Origin: Paraburkholderia sp. D15
GTDB taxonomy: Bacteria; Pseudomonadota; Gammaproteobacteria; Burkholderiales; Burkholderiaceae
Reading direction: 5' to 3'
DNA length: 64,000 nt
Assembly: GCF_029910215.1 (NCBI RefSeq)
Contig: NZ_CP110395.1
Span: 2,542,001 to 2,606,000, forward strand
Below the pieces are notes generated by a model. The model made no database searches. It saw only the letters and a program-made list of their open reading frames with translations, and was not told where the DNA came from. A program made the position numbers and the translations under genes. Each line of letters begins with the position of its first letter. Within the stretch, counting starts at the first letter, position 1. Shown piece after piece: positions 48,072 through 57,436 of the stretch.

Positions 48072-48824
48072 ATGGTGCCCTGGCTCGGACCTGACGATCC
48101 GTTTCCCGCCGTCGAGCGCGCGCTCGGCGCCGCCAGCGGCGCGCCGGGTCTGCTTGCCGCCAGCGCCGACCTGCTGCCGTCGCGGCTGATCGACGCCTAC
48201 CGGCGCGGCATTTTTCCGTGGTACTCGGACGGCCAGCCGGTGTTGTGGTGGAGCCCCGACCCGCGCATGATCCTGCGGCCCGCCGAATTCAAACTGTCGC
48301 CATCGCTGCGCAAGACGCTCAAGCGCGTGCTGCGCGAGGACGCGTGGGAGATTCGCGTCGATCACGATTTCGCCGCCGTGATGCGCGCCTGCGCGCAGGC
48401 GCCGCGGCGCGGCCAGCGCGGCACGTGGATTACCGCCGACGTGGTCGACGCGTATTCGTCGCTGCATCGTGCGGGCGACGCGCACAGCATCGAAAGCTGG
48501 TACGACGGCAAACGCGTGGGCGGCTTGTATGGCGTGTCGTTCGGCCGGATGTTCTTCGGCGAATCGATGTTCGCGGAGGTCACGGACGCGTCGAAGATCG
48601 CGCTGGCCGCGCTGGTCGGCCACCTGCGGCGGCATGGCATCGAGTTGATCGATTGCCAGCAGAACACGTCGCATCTTGCGTCGCTCGGCGGACGCGAGAT
48701 CGCGCGCAAGGCGTTCGTCGCGCATGTGCGGGCGACGGTAGGTGCGCCGCCGATTCCATGGGGCTTCGACAAGGAAGTGCTGGGCGAACTGCTGAGGAAG
48801 GCGGACGCCGCATCGGGCGGCTGA
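48072..48824 (+). CDS. aat: Leucyl/phenylalanyl-tRNA-protein transferase
   Basis: Adds Leu or Phe to N-terminal Lys/Arg, marking proteins for ClpAP (N-degron pathway). It is 250 aa. Signature blocks: [50 protein letters not shown] and FFGESMF. In relatives the gene is followed by bpt; here 1.9 kb with a lipoprotein gene separates them. Confidence 0.97.
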   Translation: MVPWLGPDDPFPAVERALGAASGAPGLLAASADLLPSRLIDAYRRGIFPWYSDGQPVLWWSPDPRMILRPAEFKLSPSLRKTLKRVLREDAWEIRVDHDFAAVMRACAQAPRRGQRGTWITADVVDAYSSLHRAGDAHSIESWYDGKRVGGLYGVSFGRMFFGESMFAEVTDASKIALAALVGHLRRHGIELIDCQQNTSHLASLGGREIARKAFVAHVRATVGAPPIPWGFDKEVLGELLRKADAASGG

Positions 48825-48968
48825 AACAGCCACGCAGGTGAGTACTGCCTTGAAGCGGTGCAATGGCATCGCGTCATGGCCGCCATGGTCTTCCGGCCGG
48901 CTGATCCACGACGACGAGCATGGTCCAGCCGCCGCCCATCGGGAGAAAGCGGCGGCGGGCGGCTTCGC

Positions 48969-49826
48969 TTATTGCTTCGTCAACTGCCCGTAGGCGACCG
49001 ACGAATTGTTCGTCGCCCTGATCACGTAGAGAATCGAACGAACGTACAGGCTGCTTCCCGAAATGGGCAGGAACGTGATCGCGGCATTACCGGTAAGGGT
49101 CGTGCCCGGTGTGACGCCGCAAGCTGCATTCGCCCCAGTGACGGTCAGCGTGTAGAGATTTTTGCTGGATGCGGGCGTAGCCAGCAGCAACGTCCCGGTC
49201 ACCGGGCAATTGCTGAGGGTGCCGCTCAACGTGCCGTCGTTTGCAATCGTCAGCGACGCGCCGCTTTGCGACCACGTGCCCGCCACGCTCGCCTGCGTGA
49301 CGGCGAGCGCATTCGCCGGGTCGTAGGCCCAGTCCACGGCAACCGTGTTGCCGTTCTGGACGTAGCTGCCGGTGAACGTCTGGTTATTGACAAACGTGCC
49401 CGAGCCGGCGCTGGTCCGATAGTAGACGAAGTTATTGACCTGCACGCCCGACGTGAGCGTCCAGTTCGGCGAGGTGGCTGCGACGACGCCGAACAACTCC
49501 GACACCGTGAAGGTGCCTAGCGAGTTCAAGGCGGAAACGTTGCCCTGCGCATCGATGAATGCAGTCGTCTTGCCCGCGCCGGACTGGCTTGTCCAGATCC
49601 CTTCCACGCCGTTGCCGACAACTTTGGTCGAACCGTTTTGCGGACTGGAGAGGCTCGGCAATGACTCGCCGTTGGCCGCCGCAACCGGAGCCGGAGGTGT
49701 CGCCGGCAGCGAAGCGTTGCTGGTCGACGGCGTCGTCGACGAACTGCTACCGCCACCGCCACAGGCAACCAGAACGAGCGAAGCGAGCAGAGATAACGCC
49801 AATGTTGCTTTGTTTTTCATATTCAT
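48969..49826 (-). CDS. Putative lipoprotein between aat and bpt
   Basis: 285-aa predicted lipoprotein. MNMKNKATLALSLLASLVLV leads to the lipobox LVAC at Cys22, followed by a Gly/Ser/Thr-rich linker (to about residue 45). The rest is beta-rich with repeated patterns (GVEGIWTSQSGAGKTTAFID; VAGTWSQSGASLTIANDGTL), suggesting two copies of a small beta-sandwich or lipocalin-like domain. No family is recognised. It has the opposite orientation to aat and bpt and a higher Asn/Thr content than its neighbours, pointing to acquisition. Confidence 0.75.
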   Translation of the reverse strand: MNMKNKATLALSLLASLVLVACGGGGSSSSTTPSTSNASLPATPPAPVAAANGESLPSLSSPQNGSTKVVGNGVEGIWTSQSGAGKTTAFIDAQGNVSALNSLGTFTVSELFGVVAATSPNWTLTSGVQVNNFVYYRTSAGSGTFVNNQTFTGSYVQNGNTVAVDWAYDPANALAVTQASVAGTWSQSGASLTIANDGTLSGTLSNCPVTGTLLLATPASSKNLYTLTVTGANAACGVTPGTTLTGNAAITFLPISGSSLYVRSILYVIRATNNSSVAYGQLTKQ

Positions 49827-50160
49827 TCTTGTTTTCGGGCGGGCATGCCGATCAAGCCCGCCATCTTGTACCGTTAGTTAGATTGACCCCGATGTTTTCT
49901 CTCAGACGCCAACTCCTTGAATCACCACAAAAATTCGCTTGACAAAAATAAAATCGCACGAATATCTGTAATATTTGGAAATGACGCTAAAGAGGTATAC
50001 GGCACGATGGGCGCCGACTTTAATTCTTATTGAAAAATCTTTAATACGTGTGCATTGACATCGACGCATTTAATGCGAAATAGATAAAATACTCGACCGG
50101 AGAAGGCCGCCAGAAAAGGTTCTCATACTCCCGTCTGACAAGGCCGCGTGTAGAAAATCT
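49827..50160. other. AT-rich intergenic segment upstream of the lipoprotein gene
   Basis: Clearly AT-richer than the rest of the window, particularly 49910-50100. It includes the promoter region of the lipoprotein gene. No gene, terminal inverted repeat or transposase fragment is recognisable. Confidence 0.6.
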
Positions 50161-50256
50161 TTACGCTTGCCTCGGACGTTCCTGGCTTTCCTGATCGAAT
50201 ACGCCTGTGAAAAACAGGCTCGACGTCAATACAATCGCTGCAATTAGATGCGCCAT
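50161..50256 (-). CDS. Possible 31-residue hydrophobic small protein
   Basis: Short frame starting MAHLIAAIVLTSSLFFTGVF and ending with a polar tail (DQESQERPRQA). One hydrophobic helix or signal-like segment plus a charged end is typical of small membrane proteins. GAGAAA lies 4 nt before the ATG at 50256. It sits in the AT-rich segment between aat and bpt. Coding status is unproven; it could be chance. Confidence 0.35.
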   Translation of the reverse strand: MAHLIAAIVLTSSLFFTGVFDQESQERPRQA

Positions 50257-50744
50257 GATTTTCTCATCCGCTCCGCAATCGTCACGGTGCATCGTGCAAC
50301 GTTGTACGGGTCGCGCGCGTTAATCTGATTCGATCATTGGCTGGTGATACTCCTCACTGCGCTCACTGTCACCAGGTTCAACACGAAGAAACATCCCGCG
50401 AGCATCCGCCATATACTTACCGCTACGATTCGCACCGCCACCGTTCGCCGCGCCGTTCGCTGGCTAACTGATGAGCCCTATCACGGCGGTCTCGCGAAAA
50501 TTTTCGTGTTACCGTTTATGCAGGCTGCCGGACGGAGCTCTGCCGATCGGCCCAGCTAAACGATAGGTTTGACAGAGCACCCCCCGGGTTGGCGCGTTCC
50601 CCCAGCCCGACAGCCGTACCTGCAGCGCCCACGCCGGCGAGGCAGGAAGAATCAGGCCGAATCCGGGTCCGCCGCAACCGGGCGGATCACGTGCCGCGAG
50701 GCGCGCCGGATTTGCACTACCGAGACGCTTCGAGAGCTGCCAAC
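50257..50744. other. Intergenic region upstream of bpt
   Basis: 488 bp, grading from AT-rich to GC-rich. It must supply the bpt promoter. Weak frames here are not supported. Confidence 0.5.
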
Positions 50745-51566
50745 GTGACTCATCCTAACGAGCTGCCTCTTTCCCCGCTTTCAGCGCTGCAATTTTATGC
50801 AACGGCGCCGTATCCCTGCAGTTATCTGGATGGCCGCATCGCGCGCTCGCAGGTCGCCACGCCCAGTCATCTGATCAACTCCGACGTCTACACCGATCTC
50901 GTCAAGGCCGGCTTCCGCCGCTCGGGCGTGTTCACCTACCGTCCGTATTGCGACGGCTGCCGCGCGTGCGTGCCGGTGCGCGTGCCGGTCGAGCGTTTCG
51001 AGCCGAACCGCACGCAACGCCGCGTGTGGAAAAAGCACGGCGAACTGATCGCCACCGTCGCGCCGCTGCATTACGACGAAGAACACTACGCGCTCTACAT
51101 GCGCTATCAATCGGCGCGTCACGCGGGCGGCGGCATGGATCGCGACAGCCGCGACCAGTACGAACAGTTCCTGCTGCAAAGCCGGATCAACTCGCGTCTC
51201 GTCGAATTCCGCGAGCCGTGGCCGAACCAGCCGGACGTGCCCGGCGTGCTGCGCATGATCAGCATGATCGATATTCTCGGCGACGGGCTGTCGTCGGTGT
51301 ACACGTTCTTCGAGCCGGATCTGCCGCATACCAGCTTCGGCACCTACAACATCTACTGGCAGATCGAGCAGGCGCGCAGCCTGAAACTGCCGTACGTGTA
51401 TCTCGGCTACTGGATTCGCGAAAGTCCGAAGATGGCGTACAAAGCCAACTTCCGTCCGCTCGAAGGGCTGATCGACGGCGCGTGGCAGGTGCTCGATCCG
51501 TCGGCGGTCGACCTGCCGCCGGTCGATCTGGCGATTCATGGCCGACGCGGTCCGCTGCGGCCTTGA
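50745..51566 (+). CDS. bpt: Aspartate/glutamate leucyltransferase (arginyl-tRNA-protein transferase family)
   Basis: Attaches an amino acid (Leu in bacterial Bpt) to acidic N-termini in the N-degron pathway, complementing Aat. It is 273 aa from GTG 50745 ([20 protein letters not shown]). Family cysteines are in [16 protein letters not shown]; other blocks are RQYARHAGGG-like [20 protein letters not shown] and [20 protein letters not shown]. The GTG is chosen from the family N-terminus; the frame extends 52 residues upstream without support. Confidence 0.96.
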   Translation: MTHPNELPLSPLSALQFYATAPYPCSYLDGRIARSQVATPSHLINSDVYTDLVKAGFRRSGVFTYRPYCDGCRACVPVRVPVERFEPNRTQRRVWKKHGELIATVAPLHYDEEHYALYMRYQSARHAGGGMDRDSRDQYEQFLLQSRINSRLVEFREPWPNQPDVPGVLRMISMIDILGDGLSSVYTFFEPDLPHTSFGTYNIYWQIEQARSLKLPYVYLGYWIRESPKMAYKANFRPLEGLIDGAWQVLDPSAVDLPPVDLAIHGRRGPLRP

Positions 51567-51633
51567 CACGGCATTGAAGCGGCCTTGAGCGAGGCATTGA
51601 AGCGGCCTTGACGTGGCCTTGACGTGGCCTTGA
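51556..51633. repeat. Imperfect short tandem repeats between bpt and pyrD
   Basis: Units built on GCGGCCTTGA and GGCATTGAA recur about six times from the last codons of bpt into the spacer. They do not form an obvious terminator. Confidence 0.7.
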
Positions 51634-51824
51634 AACCGCCTGGATATCGCCTCGGCACCCACTCCGGATTCCGCTTCGTTCTGCCCCAGATCCCGCAACC
51701 CGCGCGCCCTGGAAACCACCGAATCCCCTCCGGCGCGCCGCCCTTCCCGTCCAAAGCCCCGCTCCCGGACCTCAAAGCCGTTAAAATAGCGGGTTCCCAT
51801 TTTTCGGCCGCCCGGCTTCGTCCC

Positions 51825-52847
51825 GTGTTCAGTTCCCTCTACCCGCTCGTACGCGCCCAACTCTTCCGCATGGACGCGGAAGACGCTCATCACCTGACCC
51901 TGCGCATGCTCGGCGCCGCCGGCCGCACCGGCCTCGCGGGCGCGCTCGCGCCGCACGTGCCGGACGCGCCGCGCACCGTGATGGGACTGACGTTCCGCAA
52001 CCCGGTCGGACTCGCGGCCGGGCTCGACAAGGACGGCGCCTGCATCGACGGTCTGGCCGCGCTCGGTTTCGGTTTCATCGAAGTGGGCACGGTCACGCCG
52101 CGCGCGCAGCCGGGCAATCCGCGTCCGCGCATGTTCCGTCTGCCGCAGGCGAACGCGGTCATCAACCGGATGGGCTTCAACAACGCCGGCGTCGACCAGT
52201 TCGTGAAGAACGTGCAGGCCGCGCGCTATCGCGGCACGCTCGGGCTGAACATCGGCAAGAACGCCGACACGCCGATCGAACGCGCCGCCGAAGACTACCT
52301 GTACTGCCTCGAACGCGTGTACCCGTTCGCCAGCTACGTGACGGTCAACATCTCGTCGCCGAATACGAAGAACCTGCGCCAGTTGCAGGGCGCGGGCGAA
52401 CTCGACGCGCTGCTCGCGGCGCTGAAGGACAAGCAGCAGCGTCTCGCGGACATGCACGGCAAGCTCGTGCCGCTCGCGCTGAAAATCGCCCCGGACCTCG
52501 ACGACGAACAGATCAAGTCGATCGCCGACACCTTGTTGCGGCACCGTTTCGAAGGCGTGATCGCGACCAACACCACGCTGTCGCGCACCGCCGTCACGGG
52601 CATGCAGCACGGCGACGAAGCCGGCGGCCTGTCGGGCAAACCGGTGTTCGACGCGTCGAACGAGGTGATCCGCAAGCTGCGCGCGGAAGTCGGCGATACG
52701 GTGCCGATCATCGGCGTCGGCGGGATTTTCTCGGGCGAGGATGCACGCGCGAAGCTGGCGGCCGGCGCGTCGCTGGTGCAGCTTTACACCGGCTTCATCT
52801 ATCGCGGCCCGGCGCTCGTCGCCGAATGCGCGCGGGCGTTGCGCTGA
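51825..52847 (+). CDS. pyrD: Dihydroorotate dehydrogenase (quinone), class 2
   Basis: Membrane-associated FMN enzyme of pyrimidine synthesis that oxidises dihydroorotate to orotate with quinone. It is 340 aa. An N-terminal amphipathic segment ([20 protein letters not shown]) is the class 2 membrane anchor. FMN/substrate motifs: [30 protein letters not shown] with the catalytic serine type, and [14 protein letters not shown]. The start is GTG 51825, inferred from family alignment. Confidence 0.97.
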   Translation: MFSSLYPLVRAQLFRMDAEDAHHLTLRMLGAAGRTGLAGALAPHVPDAPRTVMGLTFRNPVGLAAGLDKDGACIDGLAALGFGFIEVGTVTPRAQPGNPRPRMFRLPQANAVINRMGFNNAGVDQFVKNVQAARYRGTLGLNIGKNADTPIERAAEDYLYCLERVYPFASYVTVNISSPNTKNLRQLQGAGELDALLAALKDKQQRLADMHGKLVPLALKIAPDLDDEQIKSIADTLLRHRFEGVIATNTTLSRTAVTGMQHGDEAGGLSGKPVFDASNEVIRKLRAEVGDTVPIIGVGGIFSGEDARAKLAAGASLVQLYTGFIYRGPALVAECARALR

Positions 52848-53040
52848 ACGCAGCGAAAGCGGCCCTGGCTCGCGGTTTTGGCCGCTTCTGCCGCTTTCAC
52901 CGCTTTTGTCATTCGCTGTCCCGTTATCCCATGCATACCGCATCACGCATATAGACATAAGCAAACGGTATTTTGGTTTCGATAGTCTGCTTTGTTATGC
53001 TTTCGTCTGTTAAAACGCCAGACGAAACACAAGGAACAGA

Positions 53041-53835
53041 ATGAAATTGGGCTTGCTGAAGAAGCTGCTGGTCGCCGGTCTGATCGGCGCGTCGTTCACC
53101 GCCGTCACCGCGCATGCGGACGATCTGCTCGATCAGGTCAAACAGCGCGGCACGCTGCGTATCGGCCTGGAAGGCACGTTCCCGCCGTTCAACTCGAAAG
53201 CGCCGTCGGGCGAACTGGTCGGCTACGACGTCGATATCGCCAAGGCAGTCGCCGCGAAACTCGGCGTGAAGCCGGAATTCGTCACGACCGAATGGAGCGG
53301 CATCATCGCCGGTCTGCAGGCGGGCAAGTTCGACGTGATCGTCAACCAGGTCGGCATCACGGACGCACGCAAGCAGGCGCTCGACTTCTCGCCGGCCTAC
53401 ACGTACTCGGCCGCGCAACTGATCCAGCGCAAGGACGACACGCGTCAGTTCAAGTCGCTCGACGACCTCAAGGGCAAGAAGCTCGGCGTCGGTCTGGGCA
53501 CCAACTACATGGACATGGCGAAGTCGGTGCCGGGCATCGACGTGAAGACGTATCCGGGTGCGCCCGAGTATCTGCGCGATCTGGCCGCCGGCCGGCTCGA
53601 CGCGGCGCTCAACGACCGTCTGATGCTCGCGTATCTGATGAAGACCTCGCCGCTGCCGCTGCGCACCGGCGCGAACGTCGGCGCGGGCAACCCGTCGGGC
53701 ATCCCGTTCAGGAAGGGCAATCCGAAGTTCGCCAAGGCGATCGGCGACGCGATGAACCAGCTCGAGGCGGACGGCACGTTCGCGAAGATCTCGGACAAGT
53801 GGTTCGGCATCGACGTCAGCAAGCCGATCAAGTAA
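53041..53835 (+). CDS. Cystine/polar amino-acid ABC transporter substrate-binding protein
   Basis: 264-aa periplasmic binding protein. The signal peptide MKLGLLKKLLVAGLIGASFT ends near AHA before DDLL. Family 3 solute-binding features: LRIGLEGTFPPFNSKAPSGE, LVGYDVDIAKAVAAKLGV and GLQAGKFDVIVNQVGITDAR. The sequence is closest in character to cystine binders (TcyJ/FliY). It is followed 147 nt later by a permease, but no ATPase gene follows. Confidence 0.92.
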   Translation: MKLGLLKKLLVAGLIGASFTAVTAHADDLLDQVKQRGTLRIGLEGTFPPFNSKAPSGELVGYDVDIAKAVAAKLGVKPEFVTTEWSGIIAGLQAGKFDVIVNQVGITDARKQALDFSPAYTYSAAQLIQRKDDTRQFKSLDDLKGKKLGVGLGTNYMDMAKSVPGIDVKTYPGAPEYLRDLAAGRLDAALNDRLMLAYLMKTSPLPLRTGANVGAGNPSGIPFRKGNPKFAKAIGDAMNQLEADGTFAKISDKWFGIDVSKPIK

Positions 53836-53982
53836 GCGGCATGACGTGAAACGAAGGGCGGCATCGTCGGCGATGCCGCCCTTCGCGCTTCTACGCCACG
53901 TCTCGTTCGCTCCCGCGCCGCCTCTGCTTCGCTCCCAAGTTTATGATGTGCGCTTCGCGCGCCAACCCGACGACTCCCGCTC

Positions 53983-54642
53983 ATGTCCACCACTTCCCTG
54001 CTCGTGCAATCGCTGCCTGTGCTCGCACAGGGCGCCGTTCTGACGATCAAGTTCGCGGTTCTGTCGATGTTCTTCGGCCTGCTCGCCGGCGCCGTGCTGG
54101 CGTTGATGGGCGTGAGCCACAGCCGCGCGCTGAACTGGCTCGCGCGCATCTACGTGAGCGTGATGCGCGGCACGCCGCTGCTGGTGCAGATCTTCGTGAT
54201 CTACTACGGCCTGCCGAGCTTCGGCATTTCGCTCGATCCGACACCGGCCGGCGTGCTCGCGCTGTCGGCGAACGTCGCCGCGTATCTGTCGGAGAGCATG
54301 CGCGGCGCGATTCTCGGCATCCACAACGGCCAGTGGCTCGCCGCGTATAGTCTCGGGCTGTCGCGCCGCCAGACGCTGCGCTACGTGATCGCGCCGCAGG
54401 CGCTGCGAATCGCGGTGCCGAGTCTGTCGAACAGTTTGATCAGTCTGATCAAGGACACCTCGCTGGTGTCGGTGATCACGGTCACGGAACTGCTGCGCAG
54501 CGCGCAGGAAGTGATTGCGTCGACCTATCAGCCGCTGCCGCTGTATCTGGCCGCGGCCGCGGTGTACTGGGTGCTGTGCCAGTTGCTCGAAAGCGTGCAG
54601 CGCTGGTATGAACGGCGCCTCGCGCTGCCGTCGCGCAACTGA
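53983..54642 (+). CDS. Polar amino-acid (cystine-type) ABC transporter permease
   Basis: 219-aa HisM/TcyL-type permease with about five helices. Conserved parts: RIYVSVMRGTPLLVQIFVIY, NVAAYLSESMRGAILGIHNG and the ATPase-contact loop SLGLSRRQTLRYVIAPQAL. It pairs with the upstream binding protein. The ATPase (TcyN-like) must be encoded elsewhere or was lost. Confidence 0.93.
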   Translation: MSTTSLLVQSLPVLAQGAVLTIKFAVLSMFFGLLAGAVLALMGVSHSRALNWLARIYVSVMRGTPLLVQIFVIYYGLPSFGISLDPTPAGVLALSANVAAYLSESMRGAILGIHNGQWLAAYSLGLSRRQTLRYVIAPQALRIAVPSLSNSLISLIKDTSLVSVITVTELLRSAQEVIASTYQPLPLYLAAAAVYWVLCQLLESVQRWYERRLALPSRN

Positions 54643-54660
54643 GGCGTTAGCCGGGCTTGA

Positions 54661-55362
54661 TCAGCGGCTCGCGAGCGGCGCCGGGGGTTGATCCAGCGCC
54701 GCGCCGAACCGCTCGAAACGCGGTGCGTAATAGCGGTCCGGGTCGAGCGAGAACGCCACGTGACGCGTGCGGCCCATCAACTCCTTGCGCGGAAAGAAAC
54801 CGAAGTAACGCGAGTCGGCGCTGTCGTCGCGATTGTCGCCGAGCATCAGATATTCGCCGGGCGGCACCGTCACCGGCCCGAACGAACTGCGCGGACTCGG
54901 CGCATCGGGCGAGAGGCGCACCGTGTGCGCGACGCCGTCGAAACGCTCGGTCAGATAGTCGCCGCGCGACGCGGCATCGCCGGGCAGCGGCGGCATTTTC
55001 AGCGGCTGATACCCGGCGCGCACGCCGTTCACATACAGCACGTTGTCGCGCATCGCGATGCGGTCGCCCGGCACGCCGATCAACCGCTTGACGATCAGCT
55101 CGTGCGCCGCCGACGAATCCACGGTCACGATATCGCCGCGCTGCGGATCGTGCAGATGCGCGATCGTGATGTGCGTGAGCGGCACGCGCAGATCGTAGGC
55201 CATCTTGTCGACGAAGATGCGGTCGCCCTCGCGGATGGTGGGCAGCATCGAGCCGCTCGGCACGACGTTCCAGTCGGCCACGGCGCTGCGGAACAGCACC
55301 ATCAGGAAGATAAACGCGACGAGGCTCTTGTTGTCGCGCCACAGTTTGCCAAGCATGCGCAT
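54661..55362 (-). CDS. Signal peptidase I (LepB-type)
   Basis: Membrane serine protease that removes signal peptides. It is 233 aa, shorter than a standard LepB of about 300. Catalytic Ser38 is in PSGSMLP and Lys92 in VKRLIGVPGD; box E reads GDNRDDSADSRYFG. One N-terminal transmembrane helix (SLVAFIFLMVLFRSAVA) is seen. The main lepB normally lies with lepA and rnc, which are not here, so this is probably a second, specialised peptidase. Start at MRMLGKLWR (55362) or MLGKLWR (55356). Confidence 0.93.
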   Translation of the reverse strand: MRMLGKLWRDNKSLVAFIFLMVLFRSAVADWNVVPSGSMLPTIREGDRIFVDKMAYDLRVPLTHITIAHLHDPQRGDIVTVDSSAAHELIVKRLIGVPGDRIAMRDNVLYVNGVRAGYQPLKMPPLPGDAASRGDYLTERFDGVAHTVRLSPDAPSPRSSFGPVTVPPGEYLMLGDNRDDSADSRYFGFFPRKELMGRTRHVAFSLDPDRYYAPRFERFGAALDQPPAPLASR

Positions 55363-55481
55363 GATGGGCGGCTCCGCTGGAAGGGGTTTGAAAGCGGTGG
55401 CGGGACAGCGCGGGATTCGCGCGCCACGGTTCGCGCAAATCCTACCACCGTCGGGGCTATCCGCCCTCTTGCGCTGTTCCG

Positions 55482-56555
55482 TCACTCGCCCGCGAAGCGC
55501 AGCCCCAACGCAGCGCGCGCGGCATCGGCCATTTCGATCATCTGCAACGACGTGCGGTGCGGCATCAACGGACTCTCCAGTTGGCCCGCGCGGATCAGCT
55601 CGCAGAAGTGCGCGGTCTCGTAGTTCAATCCGCCGCCTTCGAACGGCTCGTCGAGTTCGACCACGCGTGCGTCGGCGTAACGGATCGTCGCGCGCGACGG
55701 ATTCCACCATGGCTCATGAATGGTCACGTGGCCGCCTTTCGCCATCAGCAGCGCGTCGCCCTTGCCGTGCAGATCGAGTCCGCAGAACAGTTGCGCGATG
55801 CCGCGTTCGTGCTGGCTGTTCAGACTCGCGAACACGTCGACGCCGGTCGCGCCGAGCCGGCCGAGCGTCTGCACGTCGCGCGGGGCGCCGAGCCAGTCGA
55901 CCGCGAGAAAGATTTCGTAGATGCCGATGTCGAGCAGCGCGCCGCCCGCGTGCTCGAACGACAGCGACGGATGATCGTCCGGCACGCCCGGCACCGAGCA
56001 ACCCGCACGCACGAGGCCCACCTCGCCGATCGGATCGGCCGTCAGATGCGCGCGCAACTTCTGGTAGAGCGGATAGAACGGCGGCTTCATCGCTTCCATG
56101 AAGAGCCGTTGCGCGGCGCGCGCGGCGTCGAGCACACGTTCGAGCTGCGGCCGGTTGATGGTGGCGGGTTTCTCGCACAGCACATGCAGGCCGGCCTGCA
56201 ACGCGGCGATGGCGTAGTCGGCGTGACTGTCCTGGACGGTCGCGATGTAGAGGGCGTCGATGCCGCTCGCGAGCAGCGCATCGAAATCGGCGCACACGGT
56301 GCCGCCGAATTCGTCGGCGAACGCCTGGGCCGGTTCCGCGCGACGCGACCACAGCGCGGCGAGTTGCGCGTGCGGGACGAACGCGAGCCCCTGCGCGAAG
56401 CGGCGGGCAATCCGGCCCGTACCGACGATGCCCCAGCGAATCACGCGCGCCGGCTCAGCCTCCTGCGGGGCGTCGTGCCGCGCCGCGCTTGAAGCTGTCG
56501 TGGTGGTTGTCGTTGTATTGCTTGTCGTTGTGCTTGTGTTGCCTGTCGTCGTCAT
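55482..56555 (-). CDS. Gfo/Idh/MocA-family oxidoreductase
   Basis: 357-aa NAD(P)-dependent dehydrogenase. The Rossmann loop is GIVGTGRIARRFAQGL, and the conserved EKP active-site motif appears in HVLCEKPATINRPQLE. A Thr-rich N-terminal stretch of about 25 residues precedes the domain (TTTGNTSTTTSNTTTTTTT), encoded by near-repetitive DNA. The substrate is likely a sugar or polyol derivative. The GntR gene upstream on the same strand may regulate it. Confidence 0.92.
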   Translation of the reverse strand: MTTTGNTSTTTSNTTTTTTTASSAARHDAPQEAEPARVIRWGIVGTGRIARRFAQGLAFVPHAQLAALWSRRAEPAQAFADEFGGTVCADFDALLASGIDALYIATVQDSHADYAIAALQAGLHVLCEKPATINRPQLERVLDAARAAQRLFMEAMKPPFYPLYQKLRAHLTADPIGEVGLVRAGCSVPGVPDDHPSLSFEHAGGALLDIGIYEIFLAVDWLGAPRDVQTLGRLGATGVDVFASLNSQHERGIAQLFCGLDLHGKGDALLMAKGGHVTIHEPWWNPSRATIRYADARVVELDEPFEGGGLNYETAHFCELIRAGQLESPLMPHRTSLQMIEMADAARAALGLRFAGE

Positions 56556-56713
56556 CGTTCCTTCGCGTCCATGCAGTTCCGAACAGGCGTCATTGTCGCG
56601 CATGCCGCGCGCTCATGGATCGCCGTGAGCCCGCGCGGTCGCCGCGCTGTCCGTTCCGCTGCATCGAGCGTCGAGGCCCCCCCTCCGCTGCTGCCTCCTG
56701 CTACCTGCCTGAC

Positions 56714-57436
56714 TTACTCGTGGGACGCGGGCGGCTCGCCGGAAAACTGGCCGCCGAGTTCCTCGGCCGTATAGTCGATCATCGCGAGCGAAGCGGCCTC
56801 CGCTTCCTTCGGGTCGCGCCGTTCGATCGCCTCGACCACCCGCAGATGCGACTGCACCGCGTCTTCCCACAGCCCGGCGCGCGGCGTGACGATCGGATTG
56901 ACCGTCGACAGCGCGCCGCGAATGATCGCCGCCATCTGCTTGAAGAACTGGTTGCCGCTCGCGATCACGATGCGCGTATGGAACAGCTCGTCGGCTTCCT
57001 GATAGCCCGGCTCGTTCGGCCGGATCAGGCGGAACGCCTCGAACGCCTCGCGGATCGCCGCGACGTCGGCGGCGCTGCCGCGCGAGGCCGCCTGCGCCGA
57101 CGCGCGCGGTTCGATCAGGATGCGGAACTCGATCACGTCGCGCAGAAACAGCGGATCGGGTTTCGCGCGAAAGCGCCAGTTGACGACGTCCTCGTCGATC
57201 ATGCGCCAGTCGCTCATCGAGCGGATGCGCGTGCCGATCTTGGGGCGCACGTCGAGCATGTCGCGGGCGAGCAGCATCGAGAGCGCCTCGCGCATGACGG
57301 TGCGGCTCACGTCGAACTCTTTCGACAGCACATCCTGCGGCGGCAGAATCGCGCCGTACTTCTCTTCGACGATGCCGGTGACGAGTCCGTCCATCACTTT
57401 GCTCACCAGCGATCGATCCTTGTTAGCCTGTTCCAT
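56714..57436 (-). CDS. GntR/FadR-family transcriptional regulator
   Basis: 240-aa regulator. The winged helix is at about residues 10-75 (ILPPQDVLSKEFDVSRTVMR, EALSMLLARDMLDVRPKIG). The FCD ligand domain follows, with metal/ligand candidates in DELFHTRIVIASGN. Members of this group respond to organic or sugar acids. The start at 57436 (MEQANKDRS) gives the family length. It shares direction with the Gfo/Idh gene 158 nt downstream. Confidence 0.92.
   Translation of the reverse strand: MEQANKDRSLVSKVMDGLVTGIVEEKYGAILPPQDVLSKEFDVSRTVMREALSMLLARDMLDVRPKIGTRIRSMSDWRMIDEDVVNWRFRAKPDPLFLRDVIEFRILIEPRASAQAASRGSAADVAAIREAFEAFRLIRPNEPGYQEADELFHTRIVIASGNQFFKQMAAIIRGALSTVNPIVTPRAGLWEDAVQSHLRVVEAIERRDPKEAEAASLAMIDYTAEELGGQFSGEPPASHE

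Noticed and set aside
50344..50559. 71-residue frame upstream of bpt
   Set aside because: Basic, low-complexity translation with no start signal or recognisable domain.
50781..52964. 727-residue open frame antisense to bpt and pyrD
   Set aside because: Shadow of two clear enzymes on the other strand; composition is non-protein-like.
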